Source: Barnesiella sp. An55 (GTDB lineage Bacteria > Bacteroidota > Bacteroidia > Bacteroidales > Barnesiellaceae). Taken from it: a stretch of 64,000 nucleotides of DNA. A program made the translations under genes and the position numbers. This document shows positions 44,968 to 54,582 of this stretch, piece by piece. The notes under the pieces were generated by a model. It had not been told where the DNA came from, did not search any database, and worked only from the letters and a program-made list of their open reading frames with translations. The stretch covers positions 124,001 through 188,000 of the forward strand of contig NZ_NFHZ01000005.1 in NCBI RefSeq assembly GCF_002161555.1, given 5' to 3'. Positions within the stretch are counted from its first letter, which is position 1. Each line of letters begins with the position of its first letter.

Positions 44968-47952
44968 ATGAGAAAATTAACATTGTTATTGTGCGCTCTG
45001 TTGGCTGGCATTTCGTTAGCGGTGGCTCAGACGAGCATCTCCGGTACGGTATTGACGGCAGAGAATGACGAGCCGGTGATCGGTGCGTCGATCTTGGTGA
45101 AGGGCACGAACGCTTCTACCATTACCGATAGTGACGGTAAGTTTTCAATTAAGATTCCCGATGGAGCCGGGCGAACCCTGGTGATTTCGTACATTGGTAT
45201 GGAACGCCAAGAGGTATTTGCTCGCAACGGTATGGTGGTGAGATTGACTTCGAGTGATCAAACCCTCGACGATGTGGTTGTGGTAGGTTACCAAACCATT
45301 CGCAAGGAGGCCAAGACCGGTTCTATTGCCACGGTGAAAGGCGACGACCTGGCTTCAATCCCCGAGACTTCGGTCGATAAGATGCTTTCGGGTAAGATGG
45401 CCGGTGTATCGGTGTCTTCGACCAACGGTCAGCCGGGTGCTGCTGCTACGATTCGTGTGCGTGGTACCAGTTCTATCGGTGCTGCCAGCGACCCCTTGTA
45501 TGTAGTCGATGGTATCCCCGTAGAGAGTGGTAACGTGGGAGCTCTCTCCAACAGTATGAACGCCATTGCCATGATCAACGCCAGCGATATTGCCTCGGTA
45601 ACCGTGTTGAAGGATGCTGCCGCAGCCTCTATCTACGGTTCGCGTGCCGCCAACGGTGTGATCTTGATTACCACCAAATCGGGTGAAGCCGGTAAGTCGA
45701 AAGTTACCGCCCGCGCTCGTTATGGTGTTACTACGCTGGCCAACGACAACGACTTCGGTATGGCCAACCTGCAAGAGTATATCCAATATCAACGCGATGC
45801 CCGTATCAACGCCGGTTACGACGTAGATAACCCCGCATCGCAGTACTACTTCCCCCTCTCGCTGGCTGCCAAAGGCGGTACGAACTGGATGAAAGAGTTG
45901 ACCCGCAACGGTAGCTTGCAAGAGTATGAGTTGATTGCTTCGGGTGGTACCGGTAAGACTACCTATTATACTTCGTTGTCGTACAACAAGACCGATGGTA
46001 TCGTTCCCACCGTAGGTTTCGAAAAGATGCAGGTTCGTGCCAACCTCGATACCGAGCTCAACAAATGGTTGAAGGTAGGTACCCGTATCAATGGTGGTTA
46101 CATGAAAGTATCGGACGTTACCAACAGCTTGGTTAATGGTGATGGCCTGGCTCCTTCGAACCCCTTCTATTCGGGTATGGCTTTGGCCCCGACGATGCGG
46201 GCTTACAACGAAGACGGCAGCTACAACTTCGATCTTCCCTTCGTGTTCAACGTGAACCCGATTGCTGCAATCAAAGGCTCGGATAAATATGACAAGCAAT
46301 ACAAATTCAACGGTACGGCTTATTTGGAGTGGAAACCCATCAAGCAATTGACCTTCCGCACCAACAACTCGGTTGAGTATGCCTATACCAACAGCCGCCA
46401 GTTCTCGCCGGCATTCATCAACACCGCTTCTTATGGTGCAGCTCTGAATACGGCCGATGTGCAATATCGTCTGTTGACTACCTCTAACACGGTTACTTAC
46501 GACGACCTCTTCAACGACGTTCACTCGCTGAACATCATGTTGGGTCAAGAGGCCAATACCTATGAGTCTTCGTTCAACCAAGCTATATCGTATCACGTAA
46601 ACGAGCAACGTCCCTATCACTCGGTAGGTATTTCGGCCGAAGACCAAACGGCCTACGACGGTCTTACTCAAACGGCCATGGTTTCGTTCTTCGGTGTAGC
46701 CGAGTATAGCTACGACGGTCGCTACTACATCAAAGGTTCGCTCCGTACCGATGGTAGCTCCAAGTTCGGTCCCGATCGCCGCTGGGGTACCTTCTGGGCC
46801 GCCAGTGCATCGTGGAACATCCACAACGAGGCTTTCATGCAAGATATCAAGAATGTACTGAATGTATTGAAACTGCGTTACAGCTACGGTGTGAACGGTA
46901 ACGACAACATCGTCGCTTATGCTCACTACGGTCTCTACTCCGACATCGTTTACAACGGTATCACCGGTCAGCTCCCCTCGCAGTTGCAGAACCGCAAACT
47001 GACTTGGGAAACCAACAAGACTCACAACATCGGTGTTGACTTCCGTTTGTTTGACCGCTTGAGCGGATCGATCGACTGGTATACCCGTCGTACCGAGGAC
47101 ATGTTGATTGCCTCGCCGCTGCCCTATACCACCGGTTTCTCTTCGCAAGCTCAAAACGTAGGTCAAATCCGCAACAGCGGTATCGAGGTACAGTTGGATG
47201 CCGACATCTTCAACACCAACGACTTCAAATGGACCGCCGGTGTGAACTTTGCCGCCAACCGTTCGAAAGTACTTGAGCTGGCTCCGGGTCAGGACTTCAT
47301 CGGAACAGCGCTCCGTTATGTAGTAGGCGATCAGCTCTACACCTACTGGTTGTATGACTACGCTGGTGTGAACCCCCAAAACGGTAACGCCTTGTGGCGT
47401 AACGAAGAGGGCCTGTTGACCGAAGATTCGCAAGAAGCTCGCCGTATTCGTTGCGGCTCGCCCGAACCTCTGTGGACGGGTGGTTTCAATACCGAACTCT
47501 CTTGGAAAGGTATTTCGCTGGGCATCCAACTCGAGGCCCGTTACGGTAACAAAGTGTTGAACCAAGACCGTCAGCTGTTTGAGTCGGATGGCGCTTATGC
47601 TGAACAGAATGTCTGGAAAGGAGCCATGAACTACTGGAAAAAACCGGGCGACATGAACGTATTGCCGAAACCGGTTTACAACAACCCCAGCAACAGTATG
47701 CAGAGCTCTACCCGTTATCTCGAGGATGGTAGCTACCTGCGTATCAAGGATATTACTCTGGCCTACAACTTGCCTTCGAGATGGACCAAGAAAGCTCTCA
47801 TGAGCGGTGTACGCATCTATGCCAGTGCCCTTAACCTTTATACGTTCCACAACATGAACTACTGGGATCCCGAACACGGTACTCAAGGTGCTACCATCAT
47901 CAGCTACCCGATGACCCGTTCGATGATCGTGGGTGTGGATATTACTTTCTAA
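44968..47952 (+). CDS. SusC/RagA-family TonB-linked outer-membrane protein
   Basis: The 994-residue protein has a signal peptide (1-20, ending LAVAQ), a CarboxypepD_reg-like domain (about 22-100), a plug domain with DPLYVVDGIPVESG and SIYGSRAANGVILITTKSG, and a long barrel ending in VGVDITF. It begins a four-gene operon with SusD and two lipoproteins and is followed by a secreted C10 protease. I infer import of peptides or another non-glycan substrate. The first locus SusC (21709-24918) is only distantly similar. Confidence 0.94.
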   Translation: MRKLTLLLCALLAGISLAVAQTSISGTVLTAENDEPVIGASILVKGTNASTITDSDGKFSIKIPDGAGRTLVISYIGMERQEVFARNGMVVRLTSSDQTLDDVVVVGYQTIRKEAKTGSIATVKGDDLASIPETSVDKMLSGKMAGVSVSSTNGQPGAAATIRVRGTSSIGAASDPLYVVDGIPVESGNVGALSNSMNAIAMINASDIASVTVLKDAAAASIYGSRAANGVILITTKSGEAGKSKVTARARYGVTTLANDNDFGMANLQEYIQYQRDARINAGYDVDNPASQYYFPLSLAAKGGTNWMKELTRNGSLQEYELIASGGTGKTTYYTSLSYNKTDGIVPTVGFEKMQVRANLDTELNKWLKVGTRINGGYMKVSDVTNSLVNGDGLAPSNPFYSGMALAPTMRAYNEDGSYNFDLPFVFNVNPIAAIKGSDKYDKQYKFNGTAYLEWKPIKQLTFRTNNSVEYAYTNSRQFSPAFINTASYGAALNTADVQYRLLTTSNTVTYDDLFNDVHSLNIMLGQEANTYESSFNQAISYHVNEQRPYHSVGISAEDQTAYDGLTQTAMVSFFGVAEYSYDGRYYIKGSLRTDGSSKFGPDRRWGTFWAASASWNIHNEAFMQDIKNVLNVLKLRYSYGVNGNDNIVAYAHYGLYSDIVYNGITGQLPSQLQNRKLTWETNKTHNIGVDFRLFDRLSGSIDWYTRRTEDMLIASPLPYTTGFSSQAQNVGQIRNSGIEVQLDADIFNTNDFKWTAGVNFAANRSKVLELAPGQDFIGTALRYVVGDQLYTYWLYDYAGVNPQNGNALWRNEEGLLTEDSQEARRIRCGSPEPLWTGGFNTELSWKGISLGIQLEARYGNKVLNQDRQLFESDGAYAEQNVWKGAMNYWKKPGDMNVLPKPVYNNPSNSMQSSTRYLEDGSYLRIKDITLAYNLPSRWTKKALMSGVRIYASALNLYTFHNMNYWDPEHGTQGATIISYPMTRSMIVGVDITF

Positions 47953-47974
47953 CCATTAAAAAAAGAATGTGACA

Positions 47975-49444
47975 ATGAAAAAAATATTTTTATCGATAGC
48001 AGTTTTGGCGCTGGCTCTCACCTCTTGCGACGATTTCTTGACCAAAGAGCCGCCCATGGATCAGTCGGACGAACTGGCCCTTTCGACCTTCTCGGGTCTC
48101 GATGGTGCCACGGCCGGTAACTACCGGACAGTTATCTCGTGGTATGGCGCTTCGTTCCCCCTCACCTTCGACGTGATGTGTGGCAACGGTATGGTAGGTC
48201 CCGTAAATACCGGTCGTATGCGTATGGAGCCGGCCTGGAACTTTACTCCCACCAGCGAATTGGGTTTGTGGGCCAGTGCCTACAATGCCATCCTGGGTTG
48301 TAACAAAGTGTTGACCGCCATCAACGAAGGCAACTTCAATCGCGACGGTGTAACCGACGAACAAATCAACAATATAAAAGCCGAGAACCTCTTCCTGCGT
48401 GCCTTGGCCTACTTCGACCTGGTTCGTGTATATGCTCAACCCTATGGTTATATTAAGGAAAAAGGTATCACCGGAACCGAGGCTCTGGGTGTACCTATCG
48501 TACTGGAGGATGACCTGTCGGCCCGTCCGGTTCGCAACACGGTAGCCGAGGTTTATGAAAACCTCATTATCCCCGACCTGCAAGAGGCCGAGCGCCTGAT
48601 GAGCACCTCGTATGTTCGTGCAGGTGTGAAGGATATGGTTGCCACGGTTACTACGCCGGTTATCCAAGCCCTCATGGCTCGTGTATATCTGACTCACGAA
48701 GACTGGCAGCTGGCTGCCGACTATGCCAACAAGGTAATCCGCAACGGTCGTTTCAGACTCCTCTCGGGTAACAACTACGTTTCGATGTGGGACGGCAGCC
48801 TCGATGTAGCTCCCCAATCGGGCAGCGAGACCATCTTTGAGGTTTACGTCTCGCAAAGCGATGGTTCGAGCAGCTCGCTGGGTGACTATCTGACCGCTCC
48901 CGAGACTGCCGGTGGTGCCGGTTATGGCGACGTGCGTGTATCGAACGACCTGTTATCTCTCTACGAAGAGAGCGATGTACGTCTCACCGGTTTGACCAAG
49001 ACCAATGCGCAGTATCCCGGCTATCGCTGGTCAACCAAATATCCGGGTAAAGGTGGTCAGCTGGCCTACAACAATGTGCCCATTATCCGTATCTCTGAAA
49101 TGTATCTGACTCGTGCCGAGGCTCTCTACCGGGGTGCTACGATTAGCGGTGTAACGGCTCTCGACGACCTCAACCAGGTAGCCACCAGCCGTGGTGCCAG
49201 CGCTTACAGCCAGGTAAATATCGATAACATTTTCAACGAGCGTCGCAAAGAGTTCCTCTTTGAAGGTCAGGTTTACTTCGATATGAAACGTCTGCAACGG
49301 TCGCTGACTCGTACCGACTACGACCTCGATCCTCTTACGAAGGATATCGACTTCCCCAGCTACCGTTGGGCCTTCCCGATTCCCGAGAATGATATCCTCT
49401 ACAACTCCAACTTGGTTCAAAATCCCGGATATCAGAGCAAATAA
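47975..49444 (+). CDS. SusD/RagB-family outer-membrane lipoprotein
   Basis: The start is the ATG at 47975 (MKKIFLSIAV), 22 bases after SusC, giving 489 residues; an in-frame GTG two codons up is less likely. The lipoprotein signal ends LALTSC. The RagB/SusD pattern is clear: CDDFLTKEPP at the start, the AYNAILGCNKVL helix, LRALAYFDLVRVYAQPYG near 140, and the C-terminal IFNERRKEFLFEG-(x)n-FDMKRL segment. It forms the surface lid of the SusC channel. Confidence 0.95.
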   Translation: MKKIFLSIAVLALALTSCDDFLTKEPPMDQSDELALSTFSGLDGATAGNYRTVISWYGASFPLTFDVMCGNGMVGPVNTGRMRMEPAWNFTPTSELGLWASAYNAILGCNKVLTAINEGNFNRDGVTDEQINNIKAENLFLRALAYFDLVRVYAQPYGYIKEKGITGTEALGVPIVLEDDLSARPVRNTVAEVYENLIIPDLQEAERLMSTSYVRAGVKDMVATVTTPVIQALMARVYLTHEDWQLAADYANKVIRNGRFRLLSGNNYVSMWDGSLDVAPQSGSETIFEVYVSQSDGSSSSLGDYLTAPETAGGAGYGDVRVSNDLLSLYEESDVRLTGLTKTNAQYPGYRWSTKYPGKGGQLAYNNVPIIRISEMYLTRAEALYRGATISGVTALDDLNQVATSRGASAYSQVNIDNIFNERRKEFLFEGQVYFDMKRLQRSLTRTDYDLDPLTKDIDFPSYRWAFPIPENDILYNSNLVQNPGYQSK

Positions 49445-49463
49445 ATTTTAATAGAGAAAAGTT

Positions 49464-50348
49464 ATGAAGATCAATAAATTTATATATGTAGCTGTTGTAG
49501 GAGCGCTGTTTGCTTCGTGTCAATCGGTGGAGACTCCTATGTTCAGCGACGCAGACGCTTTTGTAGCGTTTGACAGCAAAACGACGACCATCGACGAGAA
49601 TGCTGGCAAAGAGATTCAGATCCCTATATCGTTGGTAGCATCGAAAGCCCTCGATGTAACGGTAAACTTCGAAATAGATACCACCGCCTATGCCGGCAAG
49701 AATGCCGCCAAAGAGGGTGTGAACTATCGTTTGAAAAATACTTCGAAAACTCTGACCTATACCAGTGGTGGTGAGTTGGTTCAATACATTGTTATCGAGC
49801 CTATCGACAACGACACTTATGATGGTGATGTTTGCCTCGATATCAAGCTTGTAGCTCCCAGCGGATGCAATCTGGGTGCCAATTATACGACTTCGGTAAC
49901 GATTGCCGATGATGACCACCCGCTGGCTGCTGCCGGTATCCTGGGCTCTTATAAGGCAAAAGGTGCATCGCCCTTCCAAGGTGAAGAGGGGGTAACCTAC
50001 ACATGGAACTGCGAGATCCAGAAAGATGCCGACTATGTCAACCGAGTATGGTTCTCGCAAATTGTTCCTGATGCTCTTACCGGTACGGCTTCTTACAAGG
50101 CTGTGATGGGTGAGGTGAGCGACGATTTCACTCGCATCACGATCAAGGCTCCTCAAGATTTGGGTACTCTGAATAACGGCGCTTACACTCTGCAATTCGA
50201 ATTGGGTAGCGGTAGCTCTGTTGATGCTCAAGTATCGAACGGTACGATCTCGATCAATGCGGTACTCTTAGGTAGAGCTTATGAGGGTACTTCGTTGGCT
50301 GGGAATATATCTGGTGCTCAAGCTGTTACGCTTACAAAAGTTGAATAA
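49464..50348 (+). CDS. Surface lipoprotein with a Calx-beta-like domain
   Basis: The 294-residue protein has a lipoprotein signal ending LFASC (about 18). An N-terminal beta-sandwich of the Calx-beta kind (about 27-150) is suggested by SKTTTIDENAGKE, VNFEIDTTAYAG, VIEPIDNDTYDGD and the end VTIADDDHP, whose acidic run may bind calcium. The second half is beta-rich without a named motif. It follows SusD by 19 bases in the operon and is probably a surface binding protein of this locus. Confidence 0.85.
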   Translation: MKINKFIYVAVVGALFASCQSVETPMFSDADAFVAFDSKTTTIDENAGKEIQIPISLVASKALDVTVNFEIDTTAYAGKNAAKEGVNYRLKNTSKTLTYTSGGELVQYIVIEPIDNDTYDGDVCLDIKLVAPSGCNLGANYTTSVTIADDDHPLAAAGILGSYKAKGASPFQGEEGVTYTWNCEIQKDADYVNRVWFSQIVPDALTGTASYKAVMGEVSDDFTRITIKAPQDLGTLNNGAYTLQFELGSGSSVDAQVSNGTISINAVLLGRAYEGTSLAGNISGAQAVTLTKVE

Positions 50349-50367
50349 ACGATAAAAATATAGAACA

Positions 50368-51819
50368 ATGAAAAAGTATATTATAGGATTATTCTCAGCA
50401 ATCTGCCTCATGGGGGCAGGTTGCACCGAGTTTGAGGATTATGCTCCTGTCAATATGGGTGAAGGTCCGTCTGTGACGGTTGCTCTCGAAAAGACTAATA
50501 TAGATGCCTTCAACCTGACGGTGACTCCGGCCGAGGGTACGGTTTACTATGCCTACCTGGTAACCAACAAGGCCATGACAATCGACGGTGAGACTCTGTT
50601 GGAAGGCGATTACGAAGGTGCCGAATTGGTAAAAGCTTCCGAGACGGCTACTGTATCCAAAGCATACACCAACCAAGAAATTGGTACTACCTATTATGTA
50701 TATGCCATCGCTTCGAATAAGGATGGTCTCTGCGGTGCTGTAGCATCGGCTACGCTCGAGTTGCCCGATACCGAGGCTCCCTATCTGACCGATATCCCCG
50801 ACGGTTACCTCTACACAGCCAGCAACCATGGCCACTCGGTTACGCTCACCTATAACGAGGTGGTGACTCGTGGTGAAGGTGCCATCACCTACAATGTAAC
50901 GAAGGCCGATGGTGCTACCTCGTATGCCAATGGTACCGTAGAAACTGTTGTTATCAACGGTGAGTCGGTAACCATCACGTTGCCCGAATCGGTAGTATTC
51001 GATGAGAACGAGGCTAAATCGTATGTATTCCTCGACTTCGCTGCCGGTGCATTTGTCGATGCCAGCGGTAACCAATCGGCTGCTCTGAAGGGAGGTGTAG
51101 ATACCGAGACTCAAACTGTGGGTGCTCCCTACTGGGAATATGTTCCGGGTGCCACTGTTGACACTGAGTTTACGGGTACTTTCGGATTCCTGTTCTATCA
51201 GTATGACTTCGATAATCAACAACCGGGTCAAACGCCCTATGGTTTCGATACCGAGTTTGAATTGAAACATGAGGACAACCCCGATACGATACTCATCAAG
51301 AATTTCTATTTCGAAGCTTCGTCATTTACCGCTGGAGGAAACTCGTTGGAGGCTGTCGTAGAGGGTAATAACTTCAAGGTTGCCGATATGTTGCCTATGG
51401 GTGTGATTCCCATGAGAGATCAATCTGGCACATCTTTCAATTGTCTTGTATGTTTTGCCGGTGTACCCGAGAGCGAGACTGAACAATTTGAGTGGGTTAA
51501 CTTCAATGCTACCGACGCTCAGGGTGTTACAGGATATGTTGCCGATCGCTGGTGCGGATTATATCTATTTAATTTCGACCTTATCCAGACACCGAATGCC
51601 GAAGGCTTCAATCTGGGTTGGTATGATGTCTGGAACTTGGCTGTATTTATGAAAGGCTCAGTTCAAGCTTCGCCTTCGGCCGGCATGAATGCCTCGGCTC
51701 CTGTATTGAAGAAACTGAATGTTCGCCAGGTTGACTGGTCGCTCTTCAGACCGTTGAACGGCAGCGAGAAAGCCAAAGCTCAAAAAGTAGTGAAGAGCAT
51801 CAAGGCAAAACGCTTCTAA
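50368..51819 (+). CDS. Surface lipoprotein of the second SusCD locus
   Basis: The 483-residue protein has a lipoprotein signal ending LMGAGC (about 19). Residues about 30-135 resemble a fibronectin type III-like fold (LTVTPAEGTVYYAYLV ... TYYVYAIASNKDG), followed by an Ig-like segment (about 137-240, DTEAPYLTDIPDGYL, then ATVETVVINGESVTITLP-like strands) and a C-terminal domain I cannot name. No enzyme motif. It is the last gene before the operon terminator and probably contacts substrate on the cell surface. Confidence 0.82.
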   Translation: MKKYIIGLFSAICLMGAGCTEFEDYAPVNMGEGPSVTVALEKTNIDAFNLTVTPAEGTVYYAYLVTNKAMTIDGETLLEGDYEGAELVKASETATVSKAYTNQEIGTTYYVYAIASNKDGLCGAVASATLELPDTEAPYLTDIPDGYLYTASNHGHSVTLTYNEVVTRGEGAITYNVTKADGATSYANGTVETVVINGESVTITLPESVVFDENEAKSYVFLDFAAGAFVDASGNQSAALKGGVDTETQTVGAPYWEYVPGATVDTEFTGTFGFLFYQYDFDNQQPGQTPYGFDTEFELKHEDNPDTILIKNFYFEASSFTAGGNSLEAVVEGNNFKVADMLPMGVIPMRDQSGTSFNCLVCFAGVPESETEQFEWVNFNATDAQGVTGYVADRWCGLYLFNFDLIQTPNAEGFNLGWYDVWNLAVFMKGSVQASPSAGMNASAPVLKKLNVRQVDWSLFRPLNGSEKAKAQKVVKSIKAKRF

Positions 51820-51851
51820 TCAGCGAGATTGATATTGATATCTTTATATGG

Positions 51852-51888
51852 AATAGGCCGGTACCCGTGAGGTATCGGCCTATTTTTT
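51852..51888 (+). terminator. Terminator of the second SusCD operon
   Basis: AATAGGCCGGTACC (51852-51865) pairs with GGTATCGGCCTATT (51871-51884) with one G-U pair and a T run to 51888. The protease gene downstream is therefore a separate unit. Confidence 0.9.
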
Positions 51889-51991
51889 CACCAGATCTCT
51901 ATTTTTTTTCGCCCATTTGACTCTTTTTTGATAGAAAAGAGTAGGGGAATACAACATTTTGTATGTTTAAAAACATAGAGAATGTTAAATT

Positions 51992-52023
51992 GTTGCAGAA
52001 TACATTCGAATTATCTATTTTTG
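51992..52023 (+). promoter_or_regulatory. Promoter of the C10 protease gene
   Basis: GTTG (51992-51995), a 20-base spacer and TATTTTTG (52016-52023) fit the consensus with one mismatch in the -33 box. The ATG is 47 bases downstream. Confidence 0.6.
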
Positions 52024-52069
52024 TCAACCGATAAATCGTGTATCTGTAAAACGAAACCAAAAACCGATT

Positions 52070-53728
52070 ATGAAATATAGATTATTCGCTTTCGTAATGC
52101 TGCTCTTCTCGTTTGTGGAAGGAGGTTTTGCAGCAGTAGTGTCTGAGAAGACCGCGGCAGAGACCGCAACCAAGTTGTTAACCGTGCGTGGCGGTTCGTT
52201 GTTCAAAGGTGGCGATGCCACTGTCGAAACCGTAGCACAAGACGGTGCTCCCATGTACTACATTGTTCGTTTTGAAAAAGGGGGTTGGGCTTTGATTTCG
52301 GCCGAGGATACGGTTGATCCCTTACTGGGTTATTCGTTTGACAGCGAGTATGTATCGGAAGGTCAGCCTGCTTGGATACAAAGCTGGTTGAAAGATTATA
52401 CCGATCAGATTAAGTTGGCTCGCAAGTCGCCCGCTCTGCAGCGTCATTTCCGCTGGGCTGGCGATGTAGTGACTCGCGCTACCGAAGACCGCATCGAGCC
52501 GTTGGTGCAGGTAACCTGGAATCAGGGAACACCCTATAATGCCTATTGCCCTACTGTATCGGGCGGCCCCGGTGGTCGTGCCTATGTAGGTTGTGTGGCT
52601 GTGGCCATGGGACAGGCATTGTCGGTTGTGCGTTATCCCTTGCGTGGGACGGGTACGAAGTCGTACACTTCGCCGATGGGTTTGTTGAGCGTGAACTTTG
52701 ATACTGAGCCCGATTACAACTGGGCCGCTATTCTTTCGGGAGCCAACAACTACAACGAGGTAGCCCGTCTGCTCTATCACTGCGGCGTGCTCATCGACAT
52801 GGAGTATGGTGCCGATGGTTCGGGTGCGGTTACCGACAATATTCCGGGTTACTTTAGAACCTATTATGGTTTCCCCGAAACGTGTGTATGTTACTCGCGC
52901 GATACCTATAAAGGTGGCGACGATGCCTGGCACGAACTCCTCCGCAGCGAGTTGAAACGTGGCCGTTGCGTGATTTATGCCGGTAACGAGGGCAACAAGG
53001 TGGGCCACTGCTTCAACCTCGACGGTTGGGACGGTTTCAACCAATACCACATCAACTGGGGTTGGGGTGGCTTGAACAACGGTTACTTTACCCTCGACAA
53101 CCTGGGTGATGATGTACAGGGCTCTTATCCCGACAATCACCGTGCCGTAGTAGGCGTGGCTCCCCTGTCGGAGACTCCGTATGACATCCGCTTGAGCACC
53201 ACCCGTGTTGCCATCGGCTCTCCTGCCGGTACCCCGGTAGCCGATGTAACGGTATATAGCGATATCGCCGATGCTCAATATAACTTTGAGGTGAAAGGTC
53301 CGTTGCAATTTAATGGCGGCTATGCCGAGGCCAGCTACGAGGTGCGCGACGGCAAGCTCTACACGACCAAGCTTATCGAAGACAAGGCTATTCACAAAAC
53401 CGTATATATCAAGGCAATCAATGCTTCGAGCGGCAATTCGTATGAGAAGAAGTTCGACCTGCAGCTCTACTCGGGTTCGGGTATCGACGAGGTATTGGCC
53501 GAGGGTGTGAAACTCTATCCCGTACCGGCCGACGATGTGCTCAACCTGGAGACTCCCGAGGCCGAGGGTCGATATGTGGTTTACAGTGTTACCGGTTCGC
53601 AACTCTTGCGTGGTAATGTAACTGACAACCACACCACCATCGACGTGTCGGGTCTCTCGAGAGGCAGCTACATGTTGCAATACTCAACGGCTCAAGGTGT
53701 GGTAAACAAAGCCTTCATCGTGAAATAA
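52070..53728 (+). CDS. C10 (streptopain-like) cysteine protease with type IX sorting tail
   Basis: The 552-residue protein has a signal peptide (1-21), a propeptide (about 22-135) that in this family inhibits the enzyme, and a papain-like catalytic domain with Cys175 in GCVAVAMGQ and His313 in VGHCFNLDGW, then YHINWGWGG. The C-terminal 85 residues form a type IX (Por) sorting domain: KLYPVPADDVLNLE near 484, GSYMLQYST and KAFIVK at the end. It should be secreted across the outer membrane and released or attached to the surface, where it could digest proteins and feed the adjacent SusCD system. It has its own promoter and terminator. Confidence 0.93.
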   Translation: MKYRLFAFVMLLFSFVEGGFAAVVSEKTAAETATKLLTVRGGSLFKGGDATVETVAQDGAPMYYIVRFEKGGWALISAEDTVDPLLGYSFDSEYVSEGQPAWIQSWLKDYTDQIKLARKSPALQRHFRWAGDVVTRATEDRIEPLVQVTWNQGTPYNAYCPTVSGGPGGRAYVGCVAVAMGQALSVVRYPLRGTGTKSYTSPMGLLSVNFDTEPDYNWAAILSGANNYNEVARLLYHCGVLIDMEYGADGSGAVTDNIPGYFRTYYGFPETCVCYSRDTYKGGDDAWHELLRSELKRGRCVIYAGNEGNKVGHCFNLDGWDGFNQYHINWGWGGLNNGYFTLDNLGDDVQGSYPDNHRAVVGVAPLSETPYDIRLSTTRVAIGSPAGTPVADVTVYSDIADAQYNFEVKGPLQFNGGYAEASYEVRDGKLYTTKLIEDKAIHKTVYIKAINASSGNSYEKKFDLQLYSGSGIDEVLAEGVKLYPVPADDVLNLETPEAEGRYVVYSVTGSQLLRGNVTDNHTTIDVSGLSRGSYMLQYSTAQGVVNKAFIVK

Positions 53729-53750
53729 AAAGTATTGACCATAGAGGTTG

Positions 53751-53785
53751 AAGGGTCGTGCCCCGAGGGGTACGACCCTTTTTTT
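53751..53785 (+). terminator. Terminator of the C10 protease gene
   Basis: AAGGGTCGT(G)CCC pairs with GGG(T)ACGACCCTT between 53751 and 53780, with a T run to 53785. Confidence 0.88.
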
Positions 53786-53860
53786 GTATCGGTCTGGCAG
53801 GGAGTGGCGATGTTCGGCCGGGCGGAAGCCTCGAGGAGAGGCATAATTTTTGCGGGAATA

Positions 53861-53892
53861 TTTGGAGTGCCCTGCAACTATTTATAATTTTG
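53861..53892 (+). promoter_or_regulatory. Promoter of the lptC operon
   Basis: TTTG (53861-53864), a 20-base spacer and TAATTTTG (53885-53892) match the consensus fully. The start at 53911 follows after 18 bases. Confidence 0.75.
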
Positions 53893-53910
53893 CAACACAG
53901 ATTCAGCAGA

Positions 53911-54582
53911 ATGGGAAGAAAAGAGAATACCGACCGGTGGTTTATGCGCGTTTCGCGCTGGGGACTCGTGCTGTTTGTCGCCTTTCCCGTCTTGTGGAGT
54001 GCCTGTTCGGGCTCGAAAAACGAGATGGTCAAAGGCTTTGACGATGCGACCGAGGTGCCTACGCTGCGCACTCTCGATGTGGAGACGCTTATCTCCGATT
54101 CGGGAATAACCCGCTACCGCATCAAGGCCCCCGAATGGCTCATCTACGAGAATGCCAAGGAGCCCTACTGGTATTTCCCGCGAGGCTTGCATGTCGAGAA
54201 GTTCGACTCGGTGTTCGCTACCGAGGCCCTCATCCAGGGCGACACGGCCACCTATTTCAAAACCAAACAGTTGTGGCGACTCGACAAGAACGTGCGCATC
54301 GAGAATATCAAGGAAGAGGTGTTTCTCACCTCGCAGATCTTTTGGGACCAGCGCAAGCGCGAGATCTACTCCGACTCGTTTATCCATATCGAAACCCCCG
54401 ACGAGGTAATCGAGGGGTATGGCTTCACCTCCAATGAGCAGATGACCCGCTATCGGATACGTCGCACCAGTGGCATATTCCCCATTAAACGCGATTCTGT
54501 TGCGTCCGACTCATCGCGGGTGGATAGCGTGGCTCCGAAACCTGTGCCGGCCGTGCGTGCCAAACAAAGAAAGAAATCATGA
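53911..54582 (+). CDS. lptC: LPS export protein LptC
   Basis: From MGRKENTDRW the protein has 223 residues with one N-terminal membrane segment or lipoprotein-like signal (about 16-33, ending WSACSG). The periplasmic part has the LptC/OstA beta-jellyroll pattern (TRYRIKAPEWLIYE, YWYFPRGLHVEKFD, ADTATYFKTKQLWRLDKN-like strands, RREIYSD, IETPDEVIEGYGFTSN). LptC bridges LptBFG to LptA in lipopolysaccharide export. The frame is open further up, but the promoter at 53861-53892 rules that out. It overlaps the next gene by four bases (ATGA). Confidence 0.9.
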   Translation: MGRKENTDRWFMRVSRWGLVLFVAFPVLWSACSGSKNEMVKGFDDATEVPTLRTLDVETLISDSGITRYRIKAPEWLIYENAKEPYWYFPRGLHVEKFDSVFATEALIQGDTATYFKTKQLWRLDKNVRIENIKEEVFLTSQIFWDQRKREIYSDSFIHIETPDEVIEGYGFTSNEQMTRYRIRRTSGIFPIKRDSVASDSSRVDSVAPKPVPAVRAKQRKKS

